From NCBI RefSeq assembly GCF_045063725.1, contig NZ_CP173695.1: a DNA stretch of 64,000 bases; one strand, given 5' to 3'. The stretch is from Sellimonas catena. Its GTDB lineage: Bacteria > Bacillota > Clostridia > Lachnospirales > Lachnospiraceae. This document shows, piece after piece, positions 36,143 through 45,138 of this stretch. A program made the translations under genes and the position numbers. Positions within the stretch are counted from its first letter, which is position 1. Each line of letters starts with the position of its first letter. The notes below the pieces were generated by a model. That model did not search any database. It was not told the DNA's origin and worked only from the letters and a program-made list of their open reading frames with translations.

Positions 36143-37018
36143 ATGACAGATCCTTTTTTAGGAAATCCGCAGAATACCATCGCGGTACTGCAGAAATATC
36201 ATTTCAATTTTCAGAAAAAGTTCGGACAGAACTTTTTGATCGATACCCACGTTCTGGACAAGATTATACGCGCAGCTGAGATTACGAAAGATGACTTTGT
36301 TCTTGAAATCGGACCGGGCATCGGAACGATGACTCAGTATCTGGCGCAGGCAGCGAGAGAAGTGGTCGCTGTAGAGATCGATAAGGCTTTGATTCCCATT
36401 CTACAGGATACTCTTTCCGGATTCCCAAATGCAGAAGTGATACATGATGACATCCTTAAAGTAGATATTGCGGGCCTCGCAGAACAAAGAAACGGCGGCA
36501 GGCCGATCAAGGTAGTTGCAAACCTGCCTTATTATATTACGACTCCGATTATTATGAGTCTGTTTGAGAGTCAGGTGCCGCTGGCTTCGGTGACCGTCAT
36601 GGTGCAGAAGGAAGTTGCGGAGCGGATGCAGGCCGGTCCGGGAAGCAAGGATTATGGAGCGCTTTCGCTGGCAGTTCAATACTATGCCGAACCGTATATT
36701 GCGGCTAATGTGCCGCCGAACTGTTTCATGCCAAGGCCGAATGTGGGGTCGGCGGTGATCCGCCTGACGAGGCACGAAGTGCCGCCGGTACAGGTGGACA
36801 ATGAAAAACTGATGTTCCAGATTATCCGGGCGTCTTTTAACCAGAGGAGAAAGACGTTGGTAAACGGTCTGAACAATTCGCCTGAGATCACTATTACAAA
36901 AGAGCAGATCACAGAGGCGGTGGAAAGTCTTGGAAAGGGTGCCGGTGTCAGAGGAGAGGCTCTGACATTGGAGGAGTTTGCCGGACTTGCCAATAAAATT
37001 AATGAGATGCTTGCATAA
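36143..37018 (+). CDS. rsmA: 16S rRNA dimethyladenosine transferase
   Basis: 291 residues. Dimethylates the two adjacent adenines near the 3' end of 16S rRNA (A1518/A1519 in E. coli numbering), using SAM. Motifs: FGQNFLIDTHVLDKI, the SAM loop LEIGPGIGTMTQYLA, acidic EIDKALIPIL, and the target-base NLPYYITTPIIM. The C-terminal helical rRNA-binding domain is complete. ATG follows GAGGAAAG. Follows tatD at 65 bp. Confidence 0.97.
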   Translation: MTDPFLGNPQNTIAVLQKYHFNFQKKFGQNFLIDTHVLDKIIRAAEITKDDFVLEIGPGIGTMTQYLAQAAREVVAVEIDKALIPILQDTLSGFPNAEVIHDDILKVDIAGLAEQRNGGRPIKVVANLPYYITTPIIMSLFESQVPLASVTVMVQKEVAERMQAGPGSKDYGALSLAVQYYAEPYIAANVPPNCFMPRPNVGSAVIRLTRHEVPPVQVDNEKLMFQIIRASFNQRRKTLVNGLNNSPEITITKEQITEAVESLGKGAGVRGEALTLEEFAGLANKINEMLA

Positions 37019-37042
37019 AAGCACAGAAAAGGAGGTAATGAG

Positions 37043-37723
37043 ATGCGTTATGAGATTAAGGGAGAGACACTGCCGGTAGTAATCTGCCACCTGGAAGATG
37101 GTGAAAAGATGGTGACAGAGCGGGGCGCGATGAGCTGGATGTCACCGAATATGCGGATGGAATCCGGAGCCCGCGGAGGTATTGGAAAGGCATTTGGAAG
37201 AATGTTTTCCGGAGATTCGATTTTCCAGAATGTTTATACTGCAGAGCATGGAAACGGCATGATTGCGTTTGCATCCAGTTTTCCTGGCTCGATCAAGGCA
37301 TTTGAAGTCGGCCCGGGCCAGGAGTATATTCTGCAGAAAAGCGCATTTCTTGCCTCTGAGGCTGGAGTGGAACTGAGTATCCATTTCCAGAAAAAGGTGG
37401 CTTCAGGACTTTTCGGAGGTGAAGGTTTTATCATGCAGAGAGTGTCAGGACAGGGGATCGTTTTTGCCGAGTTTGACGGACATGTGGTAGAGTACGAACT
37501 CAGGGCGGATCAGCAGATTGTTATTGATACCGGATACCTGGCTGCAATGTCGGCTTCCTGCGGAATCGAGATTCAGACCGTCCCTGGCATTAAAAATATG
37601 GTATTTGGAGGAGAAGGCCTGTTTAACACGGTGGTTACGGGACCGGGACATGTCTGGCTTCAGACGATGCCGCTGAGTAACGTGGCAGGTGTATTAAGAC
37701 CGTATTTCCCATCGTCAAACTAG
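37043..37723 (+). CDS. AIM24/TIGR00266-family protein
   Basis: 226 residues. The N-terminus (MRYEIKGETLPVVICHLEDG, then MVTERGAMSWM) and a beta-rich body with repeated Gly-aromatic patterns (GQEYILQKSAFLAS, GLFGGEGFIMQRVSG, MVFGGEGLFNTVVTGPG) match the AIM24 family, a double-stranded beta-helix of unknown role (the fungal member is mitochondrial). No signal peptide. Preceded by AAGGAGG 24 nt after rsmA, so probably co-transcribed with it. Function unknown. Confidence 0.87.
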   Translation: MRYEIKGETLPVVICHLEDGEKMVTERGAMSWMSPNMRMESGARGGIGKAFGRMFSGDSIFQNVYTAEHGNGMIAFASSFPGSIKAFEVGPGQEYILQKSAFLASEAGVELSIHFQKKVASGLFGGEGFIMQRVSGQGIVFAEFDGHVVEYELRADQQIVIDTGYLAAMSASCGIEIQTVPGIKNMVFGGEGLFNTVVTGPGHVWLQTMPLSNVAGVLRPYFPSSN

Positions 37724-37763
37724 GACTCTGACATAAAATCAAGACGTAAAGGAGGAGCAGCTT

Positions 37764-39134
37764 ATGGCCAAAACAGTAGACGAAGCGTTATTTGAGATTA
37801 CACCGAAAATTCAGGAACTTGCCGATTTGAGTGAAAAGAACAACGCAATCGACAAAGAACTTTTTACCAAATACGAGGTAAAAAGAGGACTGCGTGATTT
37901 AAACGGAAAAGGTGTTCTTGCCGGACTTACAAATGTCTCGGATGTTCATGCAAAAGAGATTGTGGACGGAAAAGAAGTACCTTGCCCGGGAAGCCTCTAC
38001 TACCGGGGATATAATATTAAAGATCTGGTGGGAGGATTTCTGGCTTCGAATCATTATGGCTTCGAGGAGATTGCATATCTGCTTCTGTTCGGAGAACTGC
38101 CGACAGAAAAGCAGCTGGAAGATTTTCATGAACTTCTGGTAGAGAGAAGAACGCTTCCGCCGAATTTCGTGCGGGACGTGATCATGAAAGCGTCAAGCCC
38201 TGATATGATGAACAGTATTTCCAGGAGCATTCTTCAGCTGTATTCTTACGATGACAAGGCGGATGATACAAGTATTCCGAATGTACTGAGACAGTGTCTC
38301 AATCTGATCAGCCAGTTCCCTATGTTGATGGTGTACGGCTATCATGCGTATAATTATAAGATGGGAGAAGATCTTTTTATCTATGCGCCGAAGCCGGAGC
38401 TTTCCACAGCGGAGAACATCCTGATGATGCTTCGGGAAGACCGGAAATATACGGATCTGGAGGCAAGAATTCTGGATATGGCACTTGTGCTTCATATGGA
38501 TCATGGCGGTGGTAACAATTCTACCTTTACAACACATGTCGTTACCTCATCAGGAACAGACACCTATTCTACGATGGCAGCGGCGATGGCGTCTCTGAAA
38601 GGACCAAAACACGGCGGGGCCAATATCAAGGTTGTGCAGATGTTTGAGGATATGAAGAGCCATCTGAAAGACTGGACGGACGAGGACGAAGTAAGAGACT
38701 ACCTGTCACGGCTTCTGGATAAGCAGGCCTTTGATAAAAAGGGACTGATTTACGGAATGGGACATGCAGTCTACTCGATTTCCGACCCAAGAGCAGAGAT
38801 CTTCAAAGTATTTGTGGAGAAACTTGCCAAAGAAAAAGGATACGAAAAAGAGTATGCACTTTATGAACTCGTGGAGCGCCTTGGCCCGCAGATCATCGGG
38901 GAGAAGAGAAAGATCTACAAAGGTGTTAATGCCAATGTGGACTTCTACAGCGGCCTTGTATACAGTATGCTGGATCTTCCGCCTGCACTCTATACACCAA
39001 TCTTTGCAGCGGCACGTATTGTCGGATGGAGCGCACATCGTCTTGAAGAATTGAAAAATGTAGATAAGATTATCCGTCCGGCTTACAAAGCACTGGCGGG
39101 ACATAAGGAATATGTGAAACTGGAAGACAGGTAG
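37764..39134 (+). CDS. gltA: Citrate synthase
   Basis: 456 residues, a bacterial type II-like/long Clostridial citrate synthase. Condenses acetyl-CoA with oxaloacetate to citrate. The active site is visible: LHMDHGGGNNSTFTTHVV (His), GMGHAVYSISDPRAE (second His) and the Asp in ANVDFYSGLVYSMLD. AAAGGAGGAG precedes the ATG. No isocitrate or aconitase gene is adjacent, so in this anaerobe it probably supplies 2-oxoglutarate for glutamate synthesis. Confidence 0.95.
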   Translation: MAKTVDEALFEITPKIQELADLSEKNNAIDKELFTKYEVKRGLRDLNGKGVLAGLTNVSDVHAKEIVDGKEVPCPGSLYYRGYNIKDLVGGFLASNHYGFEEIAYLLLFGELPTEKQLEDFHELLVERRTLPPNFVRDVIMKASSPDMMNSISRSILQLYSYDDKADDTSIPNVLRQCLNLISQFPMLMVYGYHAYNYKMGEDLFIYAPKPELSTAENILMMLREDRKYTDLEARILDMALVLHMDHGGGNNSTFTTHVVTSSGTDTYSTMAAAMASLKGPKHGGANIKVVQMFEDMKSHLKDWTDEDEVRDYLSRLLDKQAFDKKGLIYGMGHAVYSISDPRAEIFKVFVEKLAKEKGYEKEYALYELVERLGPQIIGEKRKIYKGVNANVDFYSGLVYSMLDLPPALYTPIFAAARIVGWSAHRLEELKNVDKIIRPAYKALAGHKEYVKLEDR

Positions 39135-39141
39135 GATGTGA

Positions 39142-40071
39142 ATGAAAAGGGAAACTTTTTACTTATCCTGTGACAAAAGGACAAAGATTCATGCCGTGGC
39201 GTGGAAGCCGGAGAGCCGGAAGGTGAAAGCGGTGATCCAGATCTGCCACGGCATGGCAGAATATATTGACCGGTACGAAGAATTTGCGCTCTGGCTTTGC
39301 GGGAAGGGATATTATGTCACCGGACACGACCATCTGGGGCATGGGAAATCCATTTTTTCGGAGGAAGACTACGGCTATTTCCCGGAGAAGCAGGGAAATG
39401 AATGTGTCATTGGAGATATCCGAAAATTGTATCTGGCGACAAAGAAGAGATATCCGGACTGCCCGTATTTTATGATCGGGCATAGTATGGGATCTTTTCT
39501 ACTGCGGCAGTATATCCAGAAATATGGAAGTGAACTTGATGGAGCCGTTATCATGGGGACCGGGTATCAGCCGTACCCGCTGCTTCTGGCAGGAGAGATT
39601 CTGTGCAGCCTGATCAGCAGATTTCGTGGAGACCATTATCGGAGCCGGCTGGTGGACAGCATGGCGTTTGGAAGTTATAACAAAGAATTTGAACCGGGAA
39701 AGACCGGACGGGAATGGCTTTCCGCAGATGAGGGAAATGTGACACGGTACGAAGCAGATCCACTCTGCGGTTTCCTGTTTACGGTAAGCGGTTACCGTCA
39801 GATGTTCCGCGGTATGCGGACACTGACGAAAAAAGGCGTGCAAGAGATACCGAAAGATCTGCCGGTGTTTTTTGTATCCGGGGCAAAAGATCCGGTAGGT
39901 GATTTCGGAGCCGGAGTGTGGAAAGTATACGAACAGTTCCGGAAGGCAGGAATTTCAGATACGACGATCCGGCTGTATTCGGACGACCGGCACGAAATCC
40001 TGCATGAAGAAGACCGGATGCAGGTCTTTGAAGAGATTGAGAACTGGATAGCAGACCGGATAATAAAATAA
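39142..40071 (+). CDS. Alpha/beta hydrolase, lysophospholipase/monoglyceride-lipase type
   Basis: 309 residues, no signal peptide. CHGMAEYIDRYEEFALWLC and GHDHLGHGKSIFSEEDYG are typical of the monoglyceride-lipase group; the nucleophile elbow is GHSMGSFLLRQY (Ser about residue 116). The acid and His are expected in GAKDPVGDF and RHEILHEED near the end. Likely esterase or lysophospholipase on glycerolipids in the cytoplasm; exact substrate unknown. It begins 7 nt after the citrate synthase stop with only AGG as a weak Shine-Dalgarno, which suggests coupled translation. Confidence 0.88.
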   Translation: MKRETFYLSCDKRTKIHAVAWKPESRKVKAVIQICHGMAEYIDRYEEFALWLCGKGYYVTGHDHLGHGKSIFSEEDYGYFPEKQGNECVIGDIRKLYLATKKRYPDCPYFMIGHSMGSFLLRQYIQKYGSELDGAVIMGTGYQPYPLLLAGEILCSLISRFRGDHYRSRLVDSMAFGSYNKEFEPGKTGREWLSADEGNVTRYEADPLCGFLFTVSGYRQMFRGMRTLTKKGVQEIPKDLPVFFVSGAKDPVGDFGAGVWKVYEQFRKAGISDTTIRLYSDDRHEILHEEDRMQVFEEIENWIADRIIK

Positions 40072-40076
40072 AGCAG

Positions 40077-40129
40077 AAAAAGGGAGCCTTGTTTTGCACG
40101 AAGGGTGCGTAAGCAGGGCTCCCTTTTTA
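40077..40129. terminator. Bidirectional rho-independent terminator
   Basis: AAAAAGGGAGCC pairs perfectly with GGCTCCCTTTTT; the loop contains a second pairing TTTGCAC/GTGCGTAA. Both strands have T-tails, and it lies between convergent genes. Confidence 0.9.
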
Positions 40130-40141
40130 GTGTCTTCCGGC

Positions 40142-41014
40142 TCATTTTACTCCTCGCACGACCATGATAAGAGACACGTTTGTATCCCACTGTTTTTCAC
40201 CCTGATCGTACTGGCGGAGCCGATGATCATATTTTCCATTGATAAGCTGTATCATTTCATCCCGTTCTTCGGGTGAGACGTGTTCAGGTATAGAATGATA
40301 TACAGACTCAATAGAATCCAGTTCCGTCTGGCGGGATGCGTTAATCATATCATAAGCCAGTGAGGATGGAATATCTGGATTGTCAGGTGTCAGATTGACT
40401 GTTACAAATCCTGTGCAAATCTGTCGAAAACCATAGGATTCCATTGCAAGCGGTAATTCGGCTTCGCTCATCGGATAGCGGCAGATTTCATACTGCTCCC
40501 TTGTATGATCGTATTTCCTGGCTTTGTCCCAGAAATTCTGTTCGCGGTCGCTATCGGAAATGGCGGGCGCGGGAACCGTAATTCCTTTACGGGAGGAAAG
40601 CACAAGACAGACTCCACCTGGTTTCAGTACCCGAAGCTGCTCCTGAAAGAAGACGGAAGGCTCAATATGCTCACTGACTGTATAGGAAATCGTGACATCG
40701 AAGGTATTGTCCGGATAAGGAAGTTTTGCGGCATCCCCTTCAACAAATGAGATTCCCGGTTCATGCTCTCCGGCAAACTGGATAAATGCACTGTCACGAT
40801 CCAGCCCGGTAATCTCTGCGTTCGGGTACCAACGGTGAAGAGCACCGGCCAGAGCACCCGGGCCGCAGCCGATTTCCAGAATTTTGAGCTGCTTCTCTTT
40901 ACTCAAGTCAAACAGTGCCTGATACTGTTCTGCAAACATGTCATGAAACCGTAATCTGCGGGAAAAATATAAAGTTTTTACTCCCTGTATATATTTTGAC
41001 CAGATGATATTCAT
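40142..41014 (-). CDS. Class I SAM-dependent methyltransferase
   Basis: 290 residues. Motif I is ILEIGCGPGALAGALHRWYP (about residue 60), then LDRDSAF binding the SAM ribose, the acidic EGDAAKLPYPDNTFDVTIS and the post-motif LRVLKPGGVCLVLSSRKG, which fit the UbiE/Methyltransf_11 group. The true start is the ATG that has GGAAGGGG about 9 nt upstream; earlier in-frame ATGs sit on or before that site. Small-molecule methylation is likely; substrate unknown. Convergent with the alpha/beta hydrolase. Confidence 0.87.
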   Translation of the reverse strand: MNIIWSKYIQGVKTLYFSRRLRFHDMFAEQYQALFDLSKEKQLKILEIGCGPGALAGALHRWYPNAEITGLDRDSAFIQFAGEHEPGISFVEGDAAKLPYPDNTFDVTISYTVSEHIEPSVFFQEQLRVLKPGGVCLVLSSRKGITVPAPAISDSDREQNFWDKARKYDHTREQYEICRYPMSEAELPLAMESYGFRQICTGFVTVNLTPDNPDIPSSLAYDMINASRQTELDSIESVYHSIPEHVSPEERDEMIQLINGKYDHRLRQYDQGEKQWDTNVSLIMVVRGVK

Positions 41015-41112
41015 AACGTCCATCCCCTTCCAATCATAGTACAGACAGTGTATCATATATTTGTGAGTCTAAGCGATAAATAAGATGGATAATTAAGAAT
41101 TTTTGATATAAC

Positions 41113-41143
41113 TTGACAAAAAATACCGGGGGGGGGGTAAAAT
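41113..41143 (+). promoter_or_regulatory. Promoter with a G10 spacer tract upstream of the GH20 gene
   Basis: TTGACA at 41113-41118 and TAAAAT at 41138-41143 are 19 bp apart, and ten consecutive G residues (41128-41137) fill the end of the spacer. Loss of two G would give the optimal 17 bp. Such G tracts in spacers vary by slippage in phase-variable genes of other bacteria. Possible phase-variable switch for the glycosidase; inferred. Confidence 0.6.
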
Positions 41144-41261
41144 GAAATGACAGTAATATTTTACTCGCATTTATAATCCCCTTTGTATTCGGATATTTTT
41201 CTTTCGAAGCAGTTCGTACGGAGAAATGGTTCGAAGGTCTAAAGGATAACAGGAGGACGAT

Positions 41262-42980
41262 ATGAAACTGATTGTAAAGGACTTAAAATTTCAGGAGACT
41301 TCGGAGATTCTGCTGAAGCATTTTCCGGAAGCACCGGGAGAAGAACTGGTAATTTATCCAGAGTATACGGAAAAATCCGGATTGAAGGTGCTGAAATATG
41401 GAAACAATGTCAAAATTCAGTACCATCAGGATGTTGAGTATTACCGGGCGCTTGGAATGGTTCTGGGGCATCCCGGGGAAGATATTTCCTATTCAGAGGC
41501 AGCATACACGAGCCGGCTTGGAACGATGTTTGATTGTTCCAGAAACGGGGTGCTTAAAGCCACGACAGTAAAACGGTATATTGAGTATCTGGCACTTCTG
41601 GGAATGAATGATCTTCTTCTTTATACGGAAGATACATATGAGATCCCAAAACATCCTCATTTCGGGGCGCTCAGGGGAAGATATACGAAAGAAGAAATCC
41701 GGGAGATTGAGCGGTATGCCGCGAAGTTCGGGATTGAACTGGTTCCGTGTATACAGACACTTGCACATATGAGGATGTTTCTCAGGTGGCCGGTTACGGA
41801 AAAGATGCGGGACAATGGGGATATCCTTCTTGTGGGAGAACCTGCAGTATATGAATTCTTAGAAGACATGATCCGTTCTGTAAGGACTTCGTTTTCAGGA
41901 AGGCGGATTCACATCGGAATGGATGAGGCATTTCAGCTGGGGCTTGGAAATTATCTGAGAAAGAACGGCTATCAGGACCGTACCGGAATTATGAAAGAGC
42001 ATCTGGACCGGGTATGCGAAATCTGCCGGAAATACGATTTTGATCCGATGATCTGGAGTGATATGTATTTCATGCTGGCATCTGAGGATGGAGGTTACTA
42101 CAGTGTTTCCGAGGACTATGAATGGCAGGAGAAGGACAAACCGGACAGGGATCTTACGCTCGTATACTGGGATTACTATAATGCGTCCGAGGATGTATAC
42201 AGGAAGATGGTACATCTTCACGGAAAACTTTCCGACAACATGTATTTTGCCGGAGGGGGATGGACATGGAACGGAATTGCGCCGAATTATTCAAGAGCCT
42301 TGGAAACGACACGAGTAGGAACGAAAGTGATGAAAGAAGCAGGGGCGGACAAATGGTTCTGCACCCTGTGGCAGGACGACGGGGCTGAAACACCGATGGA
42401 AACCTGCCTGCTTTCCTTAACATATTTTGCCGAGTGTGCCTACGAAAAAGAAGTGACGAAAGAACGGCTTCAGGACAGAATGAAGGAGCTGTTTGGTATT
42501 GACAGTGAAGATATTATGCTTCTTGACCGGTTTGACAATTTCCAGCCGGAGGATCCGCACAACCTCAAGTCGGCCAATCCATCCAAGCTGGCTCTTTACC
42601 AGGATCCGATGCTTGGAATATTTGACGGACAGTTCAAAGGAAAAGGACTCAAAGAACATTATCATGAGCTTGTAGAAAAGCTGGAGCAGTGCCTTGCAAA
42701 AGAACAGCCGCCAAGAGTCCGGAAACTGTTTGCTTATTATCAGAAGCTGGCAGCGTTTCTGGCTGAGAAAGCGGAGATGGGGCTGGAATTAAAGTCCGAT
42801 TATGACAATCAGGACCGGGAGCGGCTTCGCATCTGGGCTGAGAAACGGATCCCGGCATGTCTTGCTCTTCTGGAGGAACTGCACAGCATGAGGGAAGAAC
42901 TCTGGATGGATGAATGTAAACCACAGGGGTATGAAGTGATTGATGTACGCCTGGGAGGCATAAGAAGCCGTCTGGTGTAG
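41262..42980 (+). CDS. GH20-like beta-N-acetylhexosaminidase
   Basis: 572 residues, no signal peptide. The N-terminal domain (to about 85) is followed by a TIM barrel beginning YTSRLGTMFDCSRNGVLKA. The catalytic Asp-Glu pair of GH20 enzymes is in RIHIGMDEAFQLG (about residues 225-230), and WTWNGIAP plus CTLWQDDGAETPMET lie on the sugar face. Removes terminal beta-linked N-acetylglucosamine or -galactosamine, as in host mucin glycans or chitooligosaccharides; exact linkage cannot be told. The C-terminus is an added helical region. ATG follows CAGGAGGACG, about 120 nt after the G10 promoter. Confidence 0.87.
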   Translation: MKLIVKDLKFQETSEILLKHFPEAPGEELVIYPEYTEKSGLKVLKYGNNVKIQYHQDVEYYRALGMVLGHPGEDISYSEAAYTSRLGTMFDCSRNGVLKATTVKRYIEYLALLGMNDLLLYTEDTYEIPKHPHFGALRGRYTKEEIREIERYAAKFGIELVPCIQTLAHMRMFLRWPVTEKMRDNGDILLVGEPAVYEFLEDMIRSVRTSFSGRRIHIGMDEAFQLGLGNYLRKNGYQDRTGIMKEHLDRVCEICRKYDFDPMIWSDMYFMLASEDGGYYSVSEDYEWQEKDKPDRDLTLVYWDYYNASEDVYRKMVHLHGKLSDNMYFAGGGWTWNGIAPNYSRALETTRVGTKVMKEAGADKWFCTLWQDDGAETPMETCLLSLTYFAECAYEKEVTKERLQDRMKELFGIDSEDIMLLDRFDNFQPEDPHNLKSANPSKLALYQDPMLGIFDGQFKGKGLKEHYHELVEKLEQCLAKEQPPRVRKLFAYYQKLAAFLAEKAEMGLELKSDYDNQDRERLRIWAEKRIPACLALLEELHSMREELWMDECKPQGYEVIDVRLGGIRSRLV

Positions 42981-43189
42981 AGCAACATTTTATAAATGCT
43001 TGAGATTGAAAGAAAAAAGCAGATAGTAAGAATAGATGGATCAGAAGAATGATGAGAGTATGCCGTGATTTACTGCATGCTCTTTTCTCTTTACAGACAG
43101 GATTATAATAAAAAAGAAGGACCCCCTTCCTTGGCAAGAACCGGTTCCCTCTTTCAACAAATACATCCCGAAGGAAGTATCCAGATACT

Positions 43190-43756
43190 ATGATACGCAT
43201 TTTCAATCTGTTTTGCAAGCTGAAAGAAATAAAAATCTCAGACCAGGAGTGGTTTGACCAAGCGGTCCGCAGCTTGAACCTTTCCGATCACTCCTGCCCT
43301 TACTGCAATTCGAAAGGACATCTGATCCTTCACGATGTCTATCCCCGTTACATGGTCACTTTAAAGAATAACGGGCCAGTGACGGTAATTCTGCGTGTCC
43401 CACGGGTAAAGTGTATCTCCTGCGGACATACCCATGCCCTTCTTCCCGAAATGCTGATCCCCTATTCTTCCTACAGCCTGCGCTTTGTCCTGACAGTGCT
43501 GGAAGCCTATTTCCTGCATGTCCATACAGTAGAAAAAATTTGTGAAAGATACCAGATTGTCCATTCCACGCTTTATACCTTCCGCAGCCTGTTCCTTTCC
43601 CATAAACGGCTAATCCTGGGAGTCCTGGACGATGCACAGGAAAAGGGATCTGACTTCATCGGAAAGATAGATGGGATGCAGCTCTCCCAGTTCTGGGATT
43701 CGTTCCGGCATTCCTTTCTCCAGGCATACCATGCGTCAGATTTCCATCACCGATGA
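43190..43756 (+). CDS. DUF6431-like zinc-ribbon protein of the transposon
   Basis: 188 residues. Two CxxC pairs make a zinc ribbon (CPYCNSKGHL and CISCGHTHALL), then a helical region ending VLDDAQEKGSDFIGK. This resembles the N-terminal part of ISL3-type transposases and stand-alone DUF6431 proteins that accompany DDE transposases. AAGGAAG lies 12 nt before the ATG, just outside the candidate end repeat. The stop TGA at 43754 is followed by a further open run in the same frame (HNPGMYDAQGQRYAVTGGDK) up to the transposase gene, so the product may be truncated by one nonsense change. Function: probably DNA or protein binding in transposition. Confidence 0.7.
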   Translation: MIRIFNLFCKLKEIKISDQEWFDQAVRSLNLSDHSCPYCNSKGHLILHDVYPRYMVTLKNNGPVTVILRVPRVKCISCGHTHALLPEMLIPYSSYSLRFVLTVLEAYFLHVHTVEKICERYQIVHSTLYTFRSLFLSHKRLILGVLDDAQEKGSDFIGKIDGMQLSQFWDSFRHSFLQAYHASDFHHR

Positions 43757-43848
43757 AATTTCAGACAAAGCGGTTCGGATGCTTCCCATAATCCCGGCAT
43801 GTACGATGCACAGGGGCAGAGGTATGCTGTAACCGGAGGCGATAAGAA

Positions 43849-45138
43849 ATGGAACAGCAAAAGAAAACAGACAGAATGGATGAATTGATGGAGATCGCAC
43901 GGCTCCGGTTTGGGATGATTGCGCCGGTGATCCAGGAGACCTATCCGGATGAATCGGTCATGGCATACTGCAGAAGGGTAGCCCAGACCCCGATGCGTCT
44001 TCCGGATGGGCGGATAGTGAAATACAAGCCCAAAACGATCGGGAAATGGGTATCCCTTTACCGGAATGGCGGGATTGACGCCCTGACGCCAAAAACGCGG
44101 TCAGACCTGGGAAAGACCCGGGTACTTACAGAGGAAGCAATCGATGAGATCTACCGGATCAAGCAGAAATATCCGAGGCTGAACGCAACGCAGGTCCATG
44201 CCAGGCTGGTGCAGGAAAGCCTGATCCCGGCAACGGTTTCCGTGGCAACCGTCCAGAGATTTGTGAAACGCAACGGGCTGAAAAGTGCAGACGCGGCGCT
44301 GGCCGGCCGTGACCGGAAAGCGTTCGAAGAGGCGTATTTCGGAGGAATGTATCAGGCGGATACGTGTTACCTTCCGTATCTGGAAGAAAACGGGAAAAAG
44401 CACAGGACATATCTGATCATGATCCTGGACGACTACTCCCGGATGATCGTAGGCGGGCAGATCTTTTACCAGGAGAATGCATACAACTTCCAGAAGGTCC
44501 TCAAGGATGCAGTTGCGGCTTATGGTATCCCGGACAAGCTGTATGTGGACTCCGGCGCGCCCTACAAAAACCGGCAGCTAGATATGATCTGCGCATCCAT
44601 TGGGACAGTGCTTCTGCATACCCCTGTCCGGGATGGGGCCAGCAAGGGGAAGGTGGAGCGAAATTTCAGGACGCTCAAGGAAAGATGGCTCTACGGGCTC
44701 GACATCAGCCAGATCCGCTCCCTGGAGGAGTTCAATAATCTCCTGGCAGCATATATCCGGAAACACAATACGACAGAGCATTCCACGACAGGGGAAACGC
44801 CGCTTTCCCGTTATCTCCACAGCGGGCGTCCGGTAAGGAAGCCAAAGTCACCGGAATGGCTGGACGAATGTTTCCTGAACCGCGCGACCCGCAGAGTATC
44901 ACGGGATGCCACTGTCGAACTGGATTCCCGGTGTTACGATGCGCCGATGCAGTTCATCGGACAGAAGGTAGAGGTGCGTTACCTTCCGGATGACCCGGAG
45001 AAAGCATGGGTATTTTCGGAAGGGAAGCGGCATCCGATGCGCCTGACAAACCGGGCGGAAAATGGGAGAACAAAGCGTAAGAACCAAGTGTCGATTGATT
45101 ACAGCACAGTACTTGGAGGTGGGGAAGATGTACACTGA
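43849..45138 (+). CDS. DDE transposase (rve superfamily)
   Basis: 429 residues. An N-terminal helix-turn-helix region (RRVAQTPMRLPDGRIVKYK, TIGKWVSLYRNGGIDALTPK) precedes the catalytic core with the DDE triad: Asp in GGMYQADTCYLPY, Asp in KLYVDSGAPYKNRQL and Glu in SKGKVERNFRTLKERW. The C-terminal Mu-type domain includes SRCYDAPMQFIGQKVEVRYL. Joins transposon ends to target DNA. The ATG follows GGAGGCGATAAG. The stop overlaps the ATPase gene by 11 bp, as in IS21/Tn552-like operons. Confidence 0.93.
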   Translation: MEQQKKTDRMDELMEIARLRFGMIAPVIQETYPDESVMAYCRRVAQTPMRLPDGRIVKYKPKTIGKWVSLYRNGGIDALTPKTRSDLGKTRVLTEEAIDEIYRIKQKYPRLNATQVHARLVQESLIPATVSVATVQRFVKRNGLKSADAALAGRDRKAFEEAYFGGMYQADTCYLPYLEENGKKHRTYLIMILDDYSRMIVGGQIFYQENAYNFQKVLKDAVAAYGIPDKLYVDSGAPYKNRQLDMICASIGTVLLHTPVRDGASKGKVERNFRTLKERWLYGLDISQIRSLEEFNNLLAAYIRKHNTTEHSTTGETPLSRYLHSGRPVRKPKSPEWLDECFLNRATRRVSRDATVELDSRCYDAPMQFIGQKVEVRYLPDDPEKAWVFSEGKRHPMRLTNRAENGRTKRKNQVSIDYSTVLGGGEDVH

